From Gemmatimonadota bacterium (GTDB lineage: Bacteria > Gemmatimonadota > Gemmatimonadetes > Longimicrobiales > RSA9), in contig JADGGV010000037.1 of NCBI GenBank assembly GCA_019689775.1, positions 1-16,383 on the forward strand: DNA of 16,383 bases, given 5' to 3'. Made by a program: the position numbers and the translations under genes. Positions 1 to 6,188 of this stretch are shown one piece after another. The notes beneath the pieces were generated by a model. That model was not told where the DNA came from and ran no database searches. It was given only the letters and a program-made list of their open reading frames with translations. Positions within the stretch are counted from its first letter, which is position 1; each line of letters starts with the position of its first letter.

Positions 1-49
1 CCCCCGGGGGGGGCGCGGGCGGGCCGGGGGGGGGCGGCGGTGGCGGGGC
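1..49. other. Low-complexity G/C tract at window edge
   Basis: This stretch is nearly all G and C, with G runs up to nine long. It carries no believable reading frame, and short frames crossing it are composition artefacts. It lies just beyond the tmRNA terminator. Such homopolymer tracts are error-prone, and this one may mark a contig end or a poorly resolved repeat. No function is assigned. Confidence 0.5.
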
Positions 50-87
50 AAAAAACCCGCCCCCCCCCCCATTGCGGGGGGGGGGCG
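50..87 (-). terminator. Rho-independent terminator of tmRNA gene
   Basis: Read on the minus strand, bases 87-76 pair with 69-58 to give a 12-bp stem made almost only of C facing G, with a 6-base loop. After GG on the minus strand comes a run of six T (plus-strand A at 50-55). It starts six bases past the tmRNA 3' end, so it should end ssrA transcription. The homopolymer stem is unusual, and its exact length may be affected by sequencing error. Confidence 0.75.
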
Positions 88-92
88 CCCAG

Positions 93-449
93 TGGAGCCG
101 GCGGGAGTCGAACCCGCGTCCGCGAATAGATCCCTCAGTGCCTCTACGTGCGTATTCCGCCGTTCCGATCTCGTCCCGTCGGCCGCCTGCGGACCGCGTC
201 TCGGGGACCAGCCTTACGGTGTCTCGCTCGCCCGCGGCAAGGCGTCACGGTCGAGCCAGCCCGATTTGTCGATGCCTCGAGCCCAGCCTCGGGACCCGGC
301 CGGACAGGAGACAGGTGCGTAAGGTTTAGTTACGCAGCCAGCGCCAGATTAGAGTTGGCACTTGTAAGAAATGCCGCTTTTTTACGAGGTGACGGCACCT
401 CGGCACGCAGCACCGACTTCACTAAACACGTCGAAACCAAGTCGGCCCC
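93..449 (-). ncRNA. ssrA: Transfer-messenger RNA (tmRNA), tag ANSNLALAA
   Basis: This RNA rescues stalled ribosomes by acting as alanyl-tRNA and then as mRNA for a degradation tag. The minus-strand 5' end (GGGGCCGAC, then TTTCGACG) and the 3' end form a 7-bp acceptor stem. The 3' end also shows a T arm (GCGGG-TTCGACT-CCCGC). Pseudoknot PK1 is visible at 402-372: CGAGG pairs with CCTCG, and TGCCGT pairs with GCGGCA. After it, the resume codon GCC (359-357) opens the frame ANSNLALAA, which stops with TAA at 332-330. With the alanine carried by the tmRNA the tag would be AANSNLALAA, matching the usual ALAA end recognised by ClpXP. The discriminator A is at position 93 and is followed by CTG, so CCA is not encoded and must be added. 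The length of 357 nt is normal for a one-piece tmRNA. Confidence 0.95.
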
Positions 450-458
450 GCACCCTCA

Positions 459-487
459 AATCTAACGACGCCTCCCGTTCGGTTCAA
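459..487 (-). promoter_or_regulatory. Sigma-70-type promoter of ssrA
   Basis: On the minus strand TTGAAC (487-482) and TAGATT (464-459) are 17 bases apart, and the -10 box lies 9 bases before the tmRNA 5' end at 449. Each box matches consensus at four of six positions. The placement relative to a well-defined RNA start is good support. Confidence 0.65.
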
Positions 488-594
488 CCGGGATCGCCCC
501 CGCGTCTCCGGCATCCCCGGCCGCGCCGTTCCGCCCGCGCCGGCCCGCGGCCTTGCCTCGCCGCCTGAGGCGCCGCGACCTCGGCCAGGGCCTC

Positions 595-614
595 GAGCCC
601 CTCGGTCGGGGCTC
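595..614. repeat. 7-bp hairpin downstream of larB
   Basis: GAGCCCC and GGGGCTC form a perfect 7-bp stem with a 6-base loop, 24 bases past the larB stop. No T run follows on the minus strand, so it is not a standard intrinsic terminator. It could slow polymerase or protect the 3' end of the dusB-larB message. Nothing else was seen between larB and the ssrA promoter. Confidence 0.35.
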
Positions 615-637
615 CGTCCGGCCGCCGGGGGCGCCGC

Positions 638-1459
638 TCACCCCGCCGGCGCGCGCGCCTGCGCCGCCGCCTCCACCGCCGCGCGCGCCGCCAGCACGAT
701 CCGGTTCGCCGCGCACGCCGCGCCGAAGCCGTTGTCGATGTTCACCACCGTCACGCCCGCCGCGCAGCTCGTGAGCATCCCGAGCAGCGCCGCGAGCCCG
801 CCGAACGCCGCGCCGTAGCCGACGCTGGTCGGCACGGCGACCACGGGCGCCGCCACCAGCCCGCCGACCACCGACGCCAGTGCGCCCTCCATCCCGGCGA
901 CGACGATGACGACGGCCGCGCGCCGCAGCGCGTCCGACTCCAGCAGCAGCCGGTGCAGCCCCGCCACGCCGACGTCGTACAGGCGCTCGACGTCGTTGCC
1001 GAGGGCGCGCGCGGTGACCACGGCCTCCTCGGCCACCGGCAGGTCGCTCGTCCCCGCCGCCACGACCAGGATCGGCCCGGGCCGCGCCTCACCCCGCTCC
1101 GCCCCACCCGGCAGGTGCACCGTGCGCGCGAGTGCGTTGACCTCGACGCCCGGAAACGCCTCCGCCAGGGCGTCGCGTGTCGCGCCGTTGGTGCGCGTCA
1201 CCAGGAAGCCGCCCCGGCGCGCGAGGCGGCGGCAGATCTCGACCACCTGCTCGGTCGTCTTCCCCTCCGCGAACACGACCTCCGGGTACCCCTGCCGCAG
1301 CGCCCGGTGATGGTCGACGCGCGCGAACGCGGCGCCCCCGCCCTCGACCTCGCCGACCGCCTCCACCGGCAGCCACGAGAGCCGCTCCAGCGCGTCCGCC
1401 GGCGTGCTCCGCCCCTCCGCCACGGACCGCAGCAGCTCGAGAACCTGCTCGCGCGTCAC
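638..1459 (-). CDS. larB: LarB, nickel-pincer cofactor biosynthesis carboxylase
   Basis: LarB carboxylates and hydrolyses nicotinic acid adenine dinucleotide to pyridinium-3,5-biscarboxylate mononucleotide. This is the first step towards the nickel-pincer nucleotide of lactate racemase-type enzymes. The 273-residue protein has the family's N-terminal region and a PurE-like domain (about 128-260). That domain contains GTSDLPVAEEA (136-146), AGMEGALASVVGG (188-200), PTSVGYGAAFGG (210-221) and NIDNGFGAA (240-248). Cys232, in LTSCAAG, matches the cysteine reported to bind substrate covalently in LarB. The start is the GTG at 1459-1457, which overlaps the dusB TGA (GTGA). An upstream extension in this frame lies entirely inside dusB and is a shadow. 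No larC or larE is present in the window, so the final enzyme cannot be named from here. PurE is the main alternative, but the GTSDLPVAEEA and GMEGAL motifs favour LarB. Confidence 0.9.
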   Translation of the reverse strand: MTREQVLELLRSVAEGRSTPADALERLSWLPVEAVGEVEGGGAAFARVDHHRALRQGYPEVVFAEGKTTEQVVEICRRLARRGGFLVTRTNGATRDALAEAFPGVEVNALARTVHLPGGAERGEARPGPILVVAAGTSDLPVAEEAVVTARALGNDVERLYDVGVAGLHRLLLESDALRRAAVVIVVAGMEGALASVVGGLVAAPVVAVPTSVGYGAAFGGLAALLGMLTSCAAGVTVVNIDNGFGAACAANRIVLAARAAVEAAAQARAPAG

Positions 1460-2451
1460 GCGGCGACCGCTGTGCTCGCCTCGAGGTAGGCCTCGAGGAT
1501 CGACTCCACCTCGGCCAGCGTGCGGATCTCGAACAGCTCCTGCCGCAGCGCCTTCCCGTTCGGCAGCCCCTTCGTGTACCACCCGAGGTGCTTCCGGAAC
1601 TCCACCATCGCTCGCTGCTCGTCGCGCTCGAACGCGATCGCGTTGCGCGCGTGCTCCAGCATGATCGCGAAGCGCTCGCGCACATCCGGATCCGGCGGGA
1701 TCGGCCGCCCCTCCAGCGCCGCCCGCGCCTGCGCGAAGATCCACGGCGAACCGTGCGAGCCCCGCGCGATCATGATCCCCGCGCACCCCGTGTGGTCCCG
1801 CATCCGCTTCGCGTCCGCGCCCGTCCACACGTCGCCGTTCCCGACGACCGGGATCGTCAGCGCCTCCACCACTGCCGCGATCTCGTCCCAGTTCGCCGTC
1901 CCACTGTACATCTGCGTCCGCGTCCGCGCGTGTAGCGTCAGCACCGCCGCGCCCGCATCCTGGCAGCGCAACGCGATCTCCACCGGGTTGCGCATCTCCT
2001 CGCTCCACCCGCTGCGGATCTTCACCGTCGTCGGCACCGAGATCGCGCCCTTCACCGCCCGGATGATCCGCTCGACGAGATCGAGGTCCTTCAGGCACCC
2101 CGACCCGCCGTTGCGCGTCACCACCTTCTTCACCGGGCAACCGAAGTTGATGTCCACGAAGTCCGGCCGGTACACCTCCTCCACCAGCGCCGCCGCCTCC
2201 GCCATCGCCGCCGGCTCCGCGCCGAAGATCTGCACCCCGATCGGCCGCTCCGCGTCCTCGAAGCGCAGGTACTCCCACGTGCGCCGGTCGCCCCGCCGGA
2301 TCCCCTCCGCGCTCACGAACTCGCTCACCACCACGTCCGCACCGAAACGACGGCATAGCCGCCGGAACGGCGACTCGCTGACCCCCGCCTGCGGCGCCAG
2401 ATACAGCGGGACGCGCCCGCCCGCGAGCATGCTCAGTAGCTGGTTCGACAT
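1456..2451 (-). CDS. dusB: tRNA-dihydrouridine synthase, DusB type
   Basis: This flavoenzyme reduces uridines in the tRNA D-loop to dihydrouridine using FMN and NAD(P)H. From the chosen start it is 331 residues, normal for DusB. LYLAPQAGVSESPFRRL (17-33) is the Dus N-terminal signature. DINFGCPVKKV (100-110) contains the catalytic-type Cys105 and ends as in DusB rather than DusA. KIRSGWS, TLHARTR and PVVGNGDV are the later substrate- and FMN-binding motifs of the barrel, followed by the helical C-terminal domain. The frame extends 23 codons upstream, but a promoter (2459-2487) lies in that extension and the family signature starts right after the ATG at 2451. A GTG one codon earlier is also possible. 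There is no Shine-Dalgarno sequence, and the predicted transcript starts at or next to the start codon. larB follows with a 4-base overlap. Confidence 0.93.
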   Translation of the reverse strand: MSNQLLSMLAGGRVPLYLAPQAGVSESPFRRLCRRFGADVVVSEFVSAEGIRRGDRRTWEYLRFEDAERPIGVQIFGAEPAAMAEAAALVEEVYRPDFVDINFGCPVKKVVTRNGGSGCLKDLDLVERIIRAVKGAISVPTTVKIRSGWSEEMRNPVEIALRCQDAGAAVLTLHARTRTQMYSGTANWDEIAAVVEALTIPVVGNGDVWTGADAKRMRDHTGCAGIMIARGSHGSPWIFAQARAALEGRPIPPDPDVRERFAIMLEHARNAIAFERDEQRAMVEFRKHLGWYTKGLPNGKALRQELFEIRTLAEVESILEAYLEASTAVAA

Positions 2452-2458
2452 CACGTCA

Positions 2459-2487
2459 AGTCTAACCCCCGCGCCCGGCACGATCAA
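2459..2487 (-). promoter_or_regulatory. Promoter of dusB-larB, leaderless transcript
   Basis: On the minus strand TTGATC (2487-2482) and TAGACT (2464-2459) are separated by 17 bases, with four of six -10 positions matching. Transcription would start near 2454-2451, at the GTGATG start-codon pair of dusB. This fits the lack of a ribosome binding site. It lies 39 bases from the divergent plus-strand -35 box at 2527. Confidence 0.5.
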
Positions 2488-2526
2488 TCGAGCCCCACCA
2501 CCCCGATCCCCTGTTGCCACGCCGTT

Positions 2527-2555
2527 TTGACACCGCTCCCGGGCCGGCGTATCTT
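2527..2555 (+). promoter_or_regulatory. Sigma-70 promoter of ptsN-like operon
   Basis: A perfect TTGACA (2527-2532) is followed after 17 bases by TATCTT (2550-2555). Transcription would begin near 2562, giving a leader of about 40 bases before the ATG at 2602. That ATG is preceded by GGAGG at 2592-2596. This is the best consensus promoter in the window. Confidence 0.7.
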
Positions 2556-2601
2556 TCGCACCGCCGCGGCCCGCCTCGAGGCCGCCAAAACGGAGGCCTT
2601 C

Positions 2602-3054
2602 ATGGAGTTACGCGAGTTTTTCAATAGAGACCTCATCAACCTCAACCTCGCCGGCGAGTCCAAGGACGACATCCTCCGGGAGCTCATCGCCCTCCTCGCC
2701 CTCGACGAGAAGAGCCAGGCGATCCTCTTCAAGATGCTCAAGCGGCGCGAGAACCTCGGCTCCACCGGCATCGGCCGCGGCATCGCCATCCCGCACTGCC
2801 GCTCGCTCGTGGTCAACCGGCTCCGCGTCGCCTTCGGCCGCAAGCCCGAGGGCGTCGACTTCAAGGCCATCGACGGCCAGCCCGTCCGCTTCTTCTTCCT
2901 CATCGTCGCGCCGCCCCTCGAGGTCAGCAACCAGTACCTCCCCGTCCTCGGCAAGATCGCCCAGTTCGCCAAGGACCCCGACGTGGTCGGCCGCCTCGCC
3001 GAGATCGAAACGCCCGACCAGTTCCTCGCGCTCCTCGAGCAGAAGGCCGACTAG
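2602..3054 (+). CDS. PTS EIIA component, fructose/nitrogen (PtsN) class
   Basis: This is a stand-alone PTS_EIIA_2 domain of 150 residues, the size of PtsN (EIIA-Ntr). These proteins take phosphate from HPr or NPr on a histidine and usually regulate rather than transport. The active site is His65 in GRGIAIPHCRS (59-68), preceded by the family motif REN-LGSTGIG (49-58). The start is the ATG at 2602, because GGAGG lies five bases upstream. A TTG further upstream falls inside the promoter -35 box and is rejected. The next gene begins 25 bases downstream on the same strand. No EIIB or EIIC is fused or adjacent, so a regulatory role is inferred. The mannose-class PTS of this window is 10 kb away and could be the phosphate source. 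I avoid the symbol ptsN because rpoN is not adjacent. Confidence 0.88.
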   Translation: MELREFFNRDLINLNLAGESKDDILRELIALLALDEKSQAILFKMLKRRENLGSTGIGRGIAIPHCRSLVVNRLRVAFGRKPEGVDFKAIDGQPVRFFFLIVAPPLEVSNQYLPVLGKIAQFAKDPDVVGRLAEIETPDQFLALLEQKAD

Positions 3055-3079
3055 CTTCGCCACGAAGGGAGACACCCCG

Positions 3080-3427
3080 ATGCACCCGCAGCTCGAAATC
3101 CTCCTTCAGATCCAGGATCTGCGTTCCCAGCGCCGCGAGCTCGTCGAGGGCGAGCACTTCCGCCGCATGGAGGAGGAGGAGTTCCACATCAACGTCGAGG
3201 AAGCCGTCCGCGACCTCGACGAGAAGATCGCCGAGATGAAGGCGGCCCTCACCCCCGCCATCCGCAGCCGCTTCGAGCGCATCGACGGCCGCGGCCGCGC
3301 CGTCGTCCCCGTCCTCAACGGCACCTGCTACGGCTGCTTCACCGCCGTCCCCACCTCGTCCACCGGACGCCACGGCGCCCTGCTCACCTGCGAGCACTGC
3401 GGCAGCTTCCTCTACATCCTCGACTGA
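3080..3427 (+). CDS. Small coiled-coil protein with C4 zinc ribbon
   Basis: This 115-residue protein has a charged helical N-terminal part (about 5-60, probable coiled coil) and a C-terminal zinc ribbon. Cys83 and Cys86 (CYGC) with Cys104 and Cys107 (CEHC) are the four ligands. The layout resembles the C4-type zinc-ribbon family (zf-RING_7, which includes chlamydial CdsZ). Those proteins are usually about 240 residues with a much longer coiled coil, so this is a shortened form. A GAAGGGAG ribosome binding site sits about eight bases before the ATG. It probably shares the promoter of the EIIA gene just upstream and ends before a bidirectional terminator. Function is unknown; a nucleic-acid-binding or adaptor role is a guess from the fold. 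Confidence 0.8.
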   Translation: MHPQLEILLQIQDLRSQRRELVEGEHFRRMEEEEFHINVEEAVRDLDEKIAEMKAALTPAIRSRFERIDGRGRAVVPVLNGTCYGCFTAVPTSSTGRHGALLTCEHCGSFLYILD

Positions 3428-3458
3428 CATCCGGTCCGACACGTCCGTCCGCCTCTCC

Positions 3459-3522
3459 CGCTCCCGGTTACGCCCCCGCTCCCGAACGGCCGGGAGCGGG
3501 CGCGACGGCGAGAGCGGGAGCG
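3459..3522. repeat. Nested inverted repeats of GCTCCCG
   Basis: The heptamer GCTCCCG occurs at 3460-3466 and 3478-3484, and its reverse complement CGGGAGC at 3491-3497 and 3515-3521. The inner pair extends to a perfect 10-bp stem (3475-3484 with 3491-3500, 6-base loop). The outer pair makes an 8-bp stem (3459-3466 with 3515-3522). No T run follows. It sits between the zinc-ribbon gene and the bidirectional terminator. It could be an extragenic palindromic element or a message-stabilising structure. Confidence 0.6.
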
Positions 3523-3560
3523 TCATGGAGCTGCCAGACGTCGTCTGACGCCGCACGCCC

Positions 3561-3608
3561 TAAAACGACGAGCCGCCACCCCCGGACGGGGCGGCGGCTC
3601 GTTCTCTT
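3561..3608. terminator. Bidirectional terminator between convergent genes
   Basis: ACGAGCCGCC (3568-3577) pairs perfectly with GGCGGCTCGT (3593-3602). Past one mismatch, a further CCCC/GGGG stem closes around a 5-base loop. On the plus strand TCTCTT follows; on the minus strand CGTTTTA follows. It should end the zinc-ribbon transcript and the convergent sorting-domain gene alike. Confidence 0.8.
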
Positions 3609-3638
3609 CGGACCAGGAAACGTTTCGCTAGGCGACTC

Positions 3639-4085
3639 CTATTTGCCTACGAGAATCTTCCTCACCTGCACCGGCCGGCCGTTCACGAGCATCTGCATGT
3701 AGTAGATGCCGGACGCCACCTTCCGGTGATCCTTGTCGTAGCCATCCCAGTACGCTTCGTAGGACCCTGGACTCGTGTACGCGAGCCCATCCACCGGCAC
3801 ATCTCCCGCCGGGTGATGGGTCGCATTCGGGACCGCAACCAGCTGCTGGAGCAGGTTGTAGATCCGGATCGTCACCAGCGCCCTACCGTTGACGATGTCC
3901 TCGTCGTACAGCGTGAACGGGATCCTCGTCTCCGGGTTGAACGGGTTCGGATAGTTCTGCCCGAGCCTGGACCTACTGGGTCTCCCATCGCCCGGCCCGC
4001 TCCCCGCCTGCTGAGCCAGGGCCTTGCTGGGGAACACGCCGAGCGCGAGGAGGAGGATGACGCCGACGCCAAAACCGCGTCTCAT
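3639..4085 (-). CDS. Secreted protein consisting mainly of a FlgD-like sorting domain
   Basis: This 148-residue protein has a clear signal peptide (1-25: RR, hydrophobic core, then ALA before QQ). A short Gly/Ser/Pro/Arg linker is followed by one beta-sandwich domain of the type found at the C terminus of secreted proteins in Bacteroidota, Gemmatimonadota and relatives. LGQNYPNPFNPETRIPFTL (41-59) is the opening motif, SGIYYMQM (125-132) the late strand, and KILVGK the end. In large exoproteins this domain directs type IX-like secretion or surface anchoring; here there is no cargo in front of it. The ATG at 4085 is preferred over the GTG at 4091, because GGAGG lies five bases before the ATG and the GTG overlaps that site. 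It is a single-gene unit with its own promoter and terminator. Export is well supported; function is unknown. Confidence 0.82.
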   Translation of the reverse strand: MRRGFGVGVILLLALGVFPSKALAQQAGSGPGDGRPSRSRLGQNYPNPFNPETRIPFTLYDEDIVNGRALVTIRIYNLLQQLVAVPNATHHPAGDVPVDGLAYTSPGSYEAYWDGYDKDHRKVASGIYYMQMLVNGRPVQVRKILVGK

Positions 4086-4095
4086 GGTCACCTCC

Positions 4096-4136
4096 GCACA
4101 GTTGCTGCTGTGCCGTAGCTAAGGGTGCGATCGCCC
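4096..4136 (-). promoter_or_regulatory. Structured 5' leader next to ribosome binding site
   Basis: In the leader of the secreted sorting-domain gene, GCACAG and CTGTGC (4113-4108 with 4101-4096) form a 6-bp hairpin that ends directly beside the GGAGG site. Upstream of it lies the near-palindrome GGGCGATCGCACCC (4136-4123). The predicted leader is about 98 bases, long for this gene-dense window. The structures may modulate translation. It does not match a riboswitch class that I can recognise. Confidence 0.35.
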
Positions 4137-4189
4137 TCCGTTGGGGTGAAGGGTCCATTACGACACAACCTGACTTCCGGGGCACGTTG

Positions 4190-4219
4190 AGTTTACCCCT
4201 GCCCCCCCGGGGTCGTCAA
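4190..4219 (-). promoter_or_regulatory. Promoter of secreted sorting-domain gene
   Basis: On the minus strand TTGACG (4219-4214) and TAAACT (4195-4190) are separated by 18 bases, with five and four of six consensus positions. Transcription would begin near 4183, about 98 bases before the ATG at 4085. The promoter lies in the 207-base gap after selB, which otherwise shows no gene. Confidence 0.55.
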
Positions 4220-4292
4220 GCCTCGAACTCAGCCGACCTCGGTCAAGTCACGCTCACGCCCTCACCTGCGGCGCCGCGCTTCAAGTCCCGTG

Positions 4293-6188
4293 TCATATGC
4301 CGCGCAACGAGCGGAGGTCGCCGCGCCGCGTGGTCACGCCGGAGCGGTCGAACCATTCCAGCAGCGGAATGAGATATTTCCGGGAAACCGGAAAGATCTC
4401 CTTGAAGTCGGTCGGCGCGAGAGCCCCACGGCCGGCGAGGCGCTCCCGGGCGACGGCGATCGCGCGTTGAATGGAAAGCGCCGAAATATACATGTCCGGC
4501 GCAAGCTGCACCAGCTTTCCGTCGACCTCGAGCAGGCGGAGCAGGGCGCGGAGGTCGGGGTGCTCGCGCACGTCCTCCGGCAGCTCGCCGATCGACGGTG
4601 GCGTGAGCGCGGCGCTCTCGAAGGCGGTGAGGAGGCGGTCGCGGAGCGCGCGCTGCGCCGGGCTGAGCGTCGGCTGGAAGCCGCGGCGGGCGACGTGGGC
4701 GCCGTGGGCGACGAGCTCGCCGTCGGCGATGAGCCCGTCGAGCGCCCAGGCGACGACGGCCCCGGCCGCGGCCGGCGGCCGCGCGCGGCGCAACTCCTCG
4801 CGCTCGATGCCGGGGCGGAGCGGATGGGCGGCGTGGTACTCGTCGGCGCGGTGCAGGAGCGCCTGGCGCGCGGCCGTCGCGAGCCGCCGGTCGATGACGA
4901 ACGAGTCGATGCGCTGCACCGCCGTGCCGTCGAGGCGGGCGAGCGCGGCGGCGACCGCGCTGGGCGAGAGCGGCGTCTCGATCGGCAGCCGGTCAACGGC
5001 CACGCCGCTCCAGCCGGCCAGGCGCACGCGAGCGACGACGGCCTCGTCCGCCGCCGAGGCGAGCGGGGCGAGGAGCGCGGCCGTCGAGGGCTCGAGGCGG
5101 GAGCGCTTCGGCGCCGTCGGCTCGTGGATCTGCCCGCCGCCGATCGTGGTGACCGGCGAGTACGAGCGGAGCACGAAGCGGTCGCCGGCGCGCGCGGCGA
5201 CGGGCGCCTCGAGCCGGAGCTGGACCCACCCCTCGTCGCCTGGATCGAGGCGCGCCGCGTCCAGGAGCCGGACGCGGGCCATGACCTCCGCCGTGCCGAG
5301 GTGAAAGCGGACGCGCTGGTTCGCCCGCAGCTCCCAGTCGGTGCGCTCGAGGAGGCGCACGCGCGCCGTGAGGAGGGAGCCTGGGCTCCACCCCGCCTCC
5401 CGGACCACGGTGTCGCCGCGCGCGAGGCGCTCACGCTCGGCGCCGGCCAGGGCGACGGCCGCGCGCTGGCCGGCCACCGCGCGGGGCACGTCCACGCCGT
5501 GCACCTGCACGCCGCGCACGCGCGCCGGCCGCCCGGACGGCAGGATCGTGACCGCGTCGTCGCGGGCGACGCTCCCGCTCCAGATCGTGCCCGTCACGAC
5601 GGTGCCGGTGCCGCGGACGACGAAGACGCGGTCGATCGGCAGGCGGAAGAGGTCGTCGGCCGTCCGCTCGTGGGTGCGCGCGGCCGCGCCGGCGATTTGC
5701 GCGAGGAGCTCGTCGAGGCCCGCGCGGGTGACGGCCGAGACCGGCACGAGCGGGGCATCCGCGAACGGCGTCCCGGCGAGCTGGCCGCGCACGTCCTCGA
5801 GCACGAGCTGGAGCCAATCGTCCTCGACCAGGTCGGCCTTGGTCACGGCGACGACGGCCGAGCGGACGCCGAGCAGCTCCATGATCGCCATGTGCTCCCG
5901 GGTCTGCGGCATCACCCCCTCGTCGGCGGCGACGACGAGGAGCGCGAGGTCGATGCCGGTCGCGCCGGCGAGCATGTTCCGGATGAACGCCTCGTGGCCA
6001 GGTACGTCGACGATGCCGAGCTGGAGGTCGTCACCGAGCGGGAGGGCGGCAAAGCCGAGGTCGATCGTGATCCCGCGATGCTTCTCCTCGGGGAGGCGGT
6101 CGGTGTCGATCCCGGTGAGCGCGCGCACGAGCGCGGTCTTGCCGTGGTCGATGTGACCCGCCGTGCCGAGGATCAGCCGTCGCATCAT
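4293..6188 (-). CDS. selB: Selenocysteine-specific elongation factor SelB
   Basis: SelB is the GTPase that delivers selenocysteyl-tRNA to UGA codons marked by a SECIS hairpin. The 631-residue length is typical. GTP-binding motifs are GHIDHGKT (11-18), GIT (39-41), DVPGHE (61-66) and TKAD (116-119). EF-Tu-like domains 2 and 3 follow (RVFVVRGTGTVVTGTIWSG and GDRFVLRSYSP are typical). The C-terminal third is alanine-rich and helical, as expected for the winged helices that bind SECIS RNA, ending in SLRGI. The start is the first ATG of ATGATG at 6188, which overlaps the recO TGA; a much longer upstream frame lies inside recO and is a shadow. It is the last gene of the long minus-strand train. No selA, selC or selD is visible, so Sec decoding is inferred from this gene alone. 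Confidence 0.95.
   Translation of the reverse strand: MMRRLILGTAGHIDHGKTALVRALTGIDTDRLPEEKHRGITIDLGFAALPLGDDLQLGIVDVPGHEAFIRNMLAGATGIDLALLVVAADEGVMPQTREHMAIMELLGVRSAVVAVTKADLVEDDWLQLVLEDVRGQLAGTPFADAPLVPVSAVTRAGLDELLAQIAGAAARTHERTADDLFRLPIDRVFVVRGTGTVVTGTIWSGSVARDDAVTILPSGRPARVRGVQVHGVDVPRAVAGQRAAVALAGAERERLARGDTVVREAGWSPGSLLTARVRLLERTDWELRANQRVRFHLGTAEVMARVRLLDAARLDPGDEGWVQLRLEAPVAARAGDRFVLRSYSPVTTIGGGQIHEPTAPKRSRLEPSTAALLAPLASAADEAVVARVRLAGWSGVAVDRLPIETPLSPSAVAAALARLDGTAVQRIDSFVIDRRLATAARQALLHRADEYHAAHPLRPGIEREELRRARPPAAAGAVVAWALDGLIADGELVAHGAHVARRGFQPTLSPAQRALRDRLLTAFESAALTPPSIGELPEDVREHPDLRALLRLLEVDGKLVQLAPDMYISALSIQRAIAVARERLAGRGALAPTDFKEIFPVSRKYLIPLLEWFDRSGVTTRRGDLRSLRGI

Noticed and set aside
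1..92. Short frames in the G/C tract
   Set aside because: They are homopolymer products and overlap the terminator and tmRNA.
450..637. A small gene between ssrA and larB
   Set aside because: Frames here are low-complexity Pro/Arg/Gly without a ribosome binding site. The ssrA promoter and a hairpin account for what is visible.
638..1459. Annotation as PurE (N5-CAIR mutase)
   Set aside because: The domain is related, but the length of 273, the GTSDLPVAEEA motif and the LTSC cysteine fit LarB.
1460..2356. Extension of the larB frame upstream to 2356
   Set aside because: The added residues are Gly/Arg/Asp-rich and lie wholly inside dusB. LarB family sequence begins at the GTG at 1459.
4086..4190. 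c-di-GMP (GEMM) riboswitch in the leader, suggested by AGCTACGG
   Set aside because: The other conserved GEMM elements and its two-helix layout are missing.
4255..4295. A possible tRNA (selC) after selB, suggested by TTCAAGT in 4280-4287
   Set aside because: The flanks do not pair as a T-arm stem and no acceptor or anticodon stem could be drawn.
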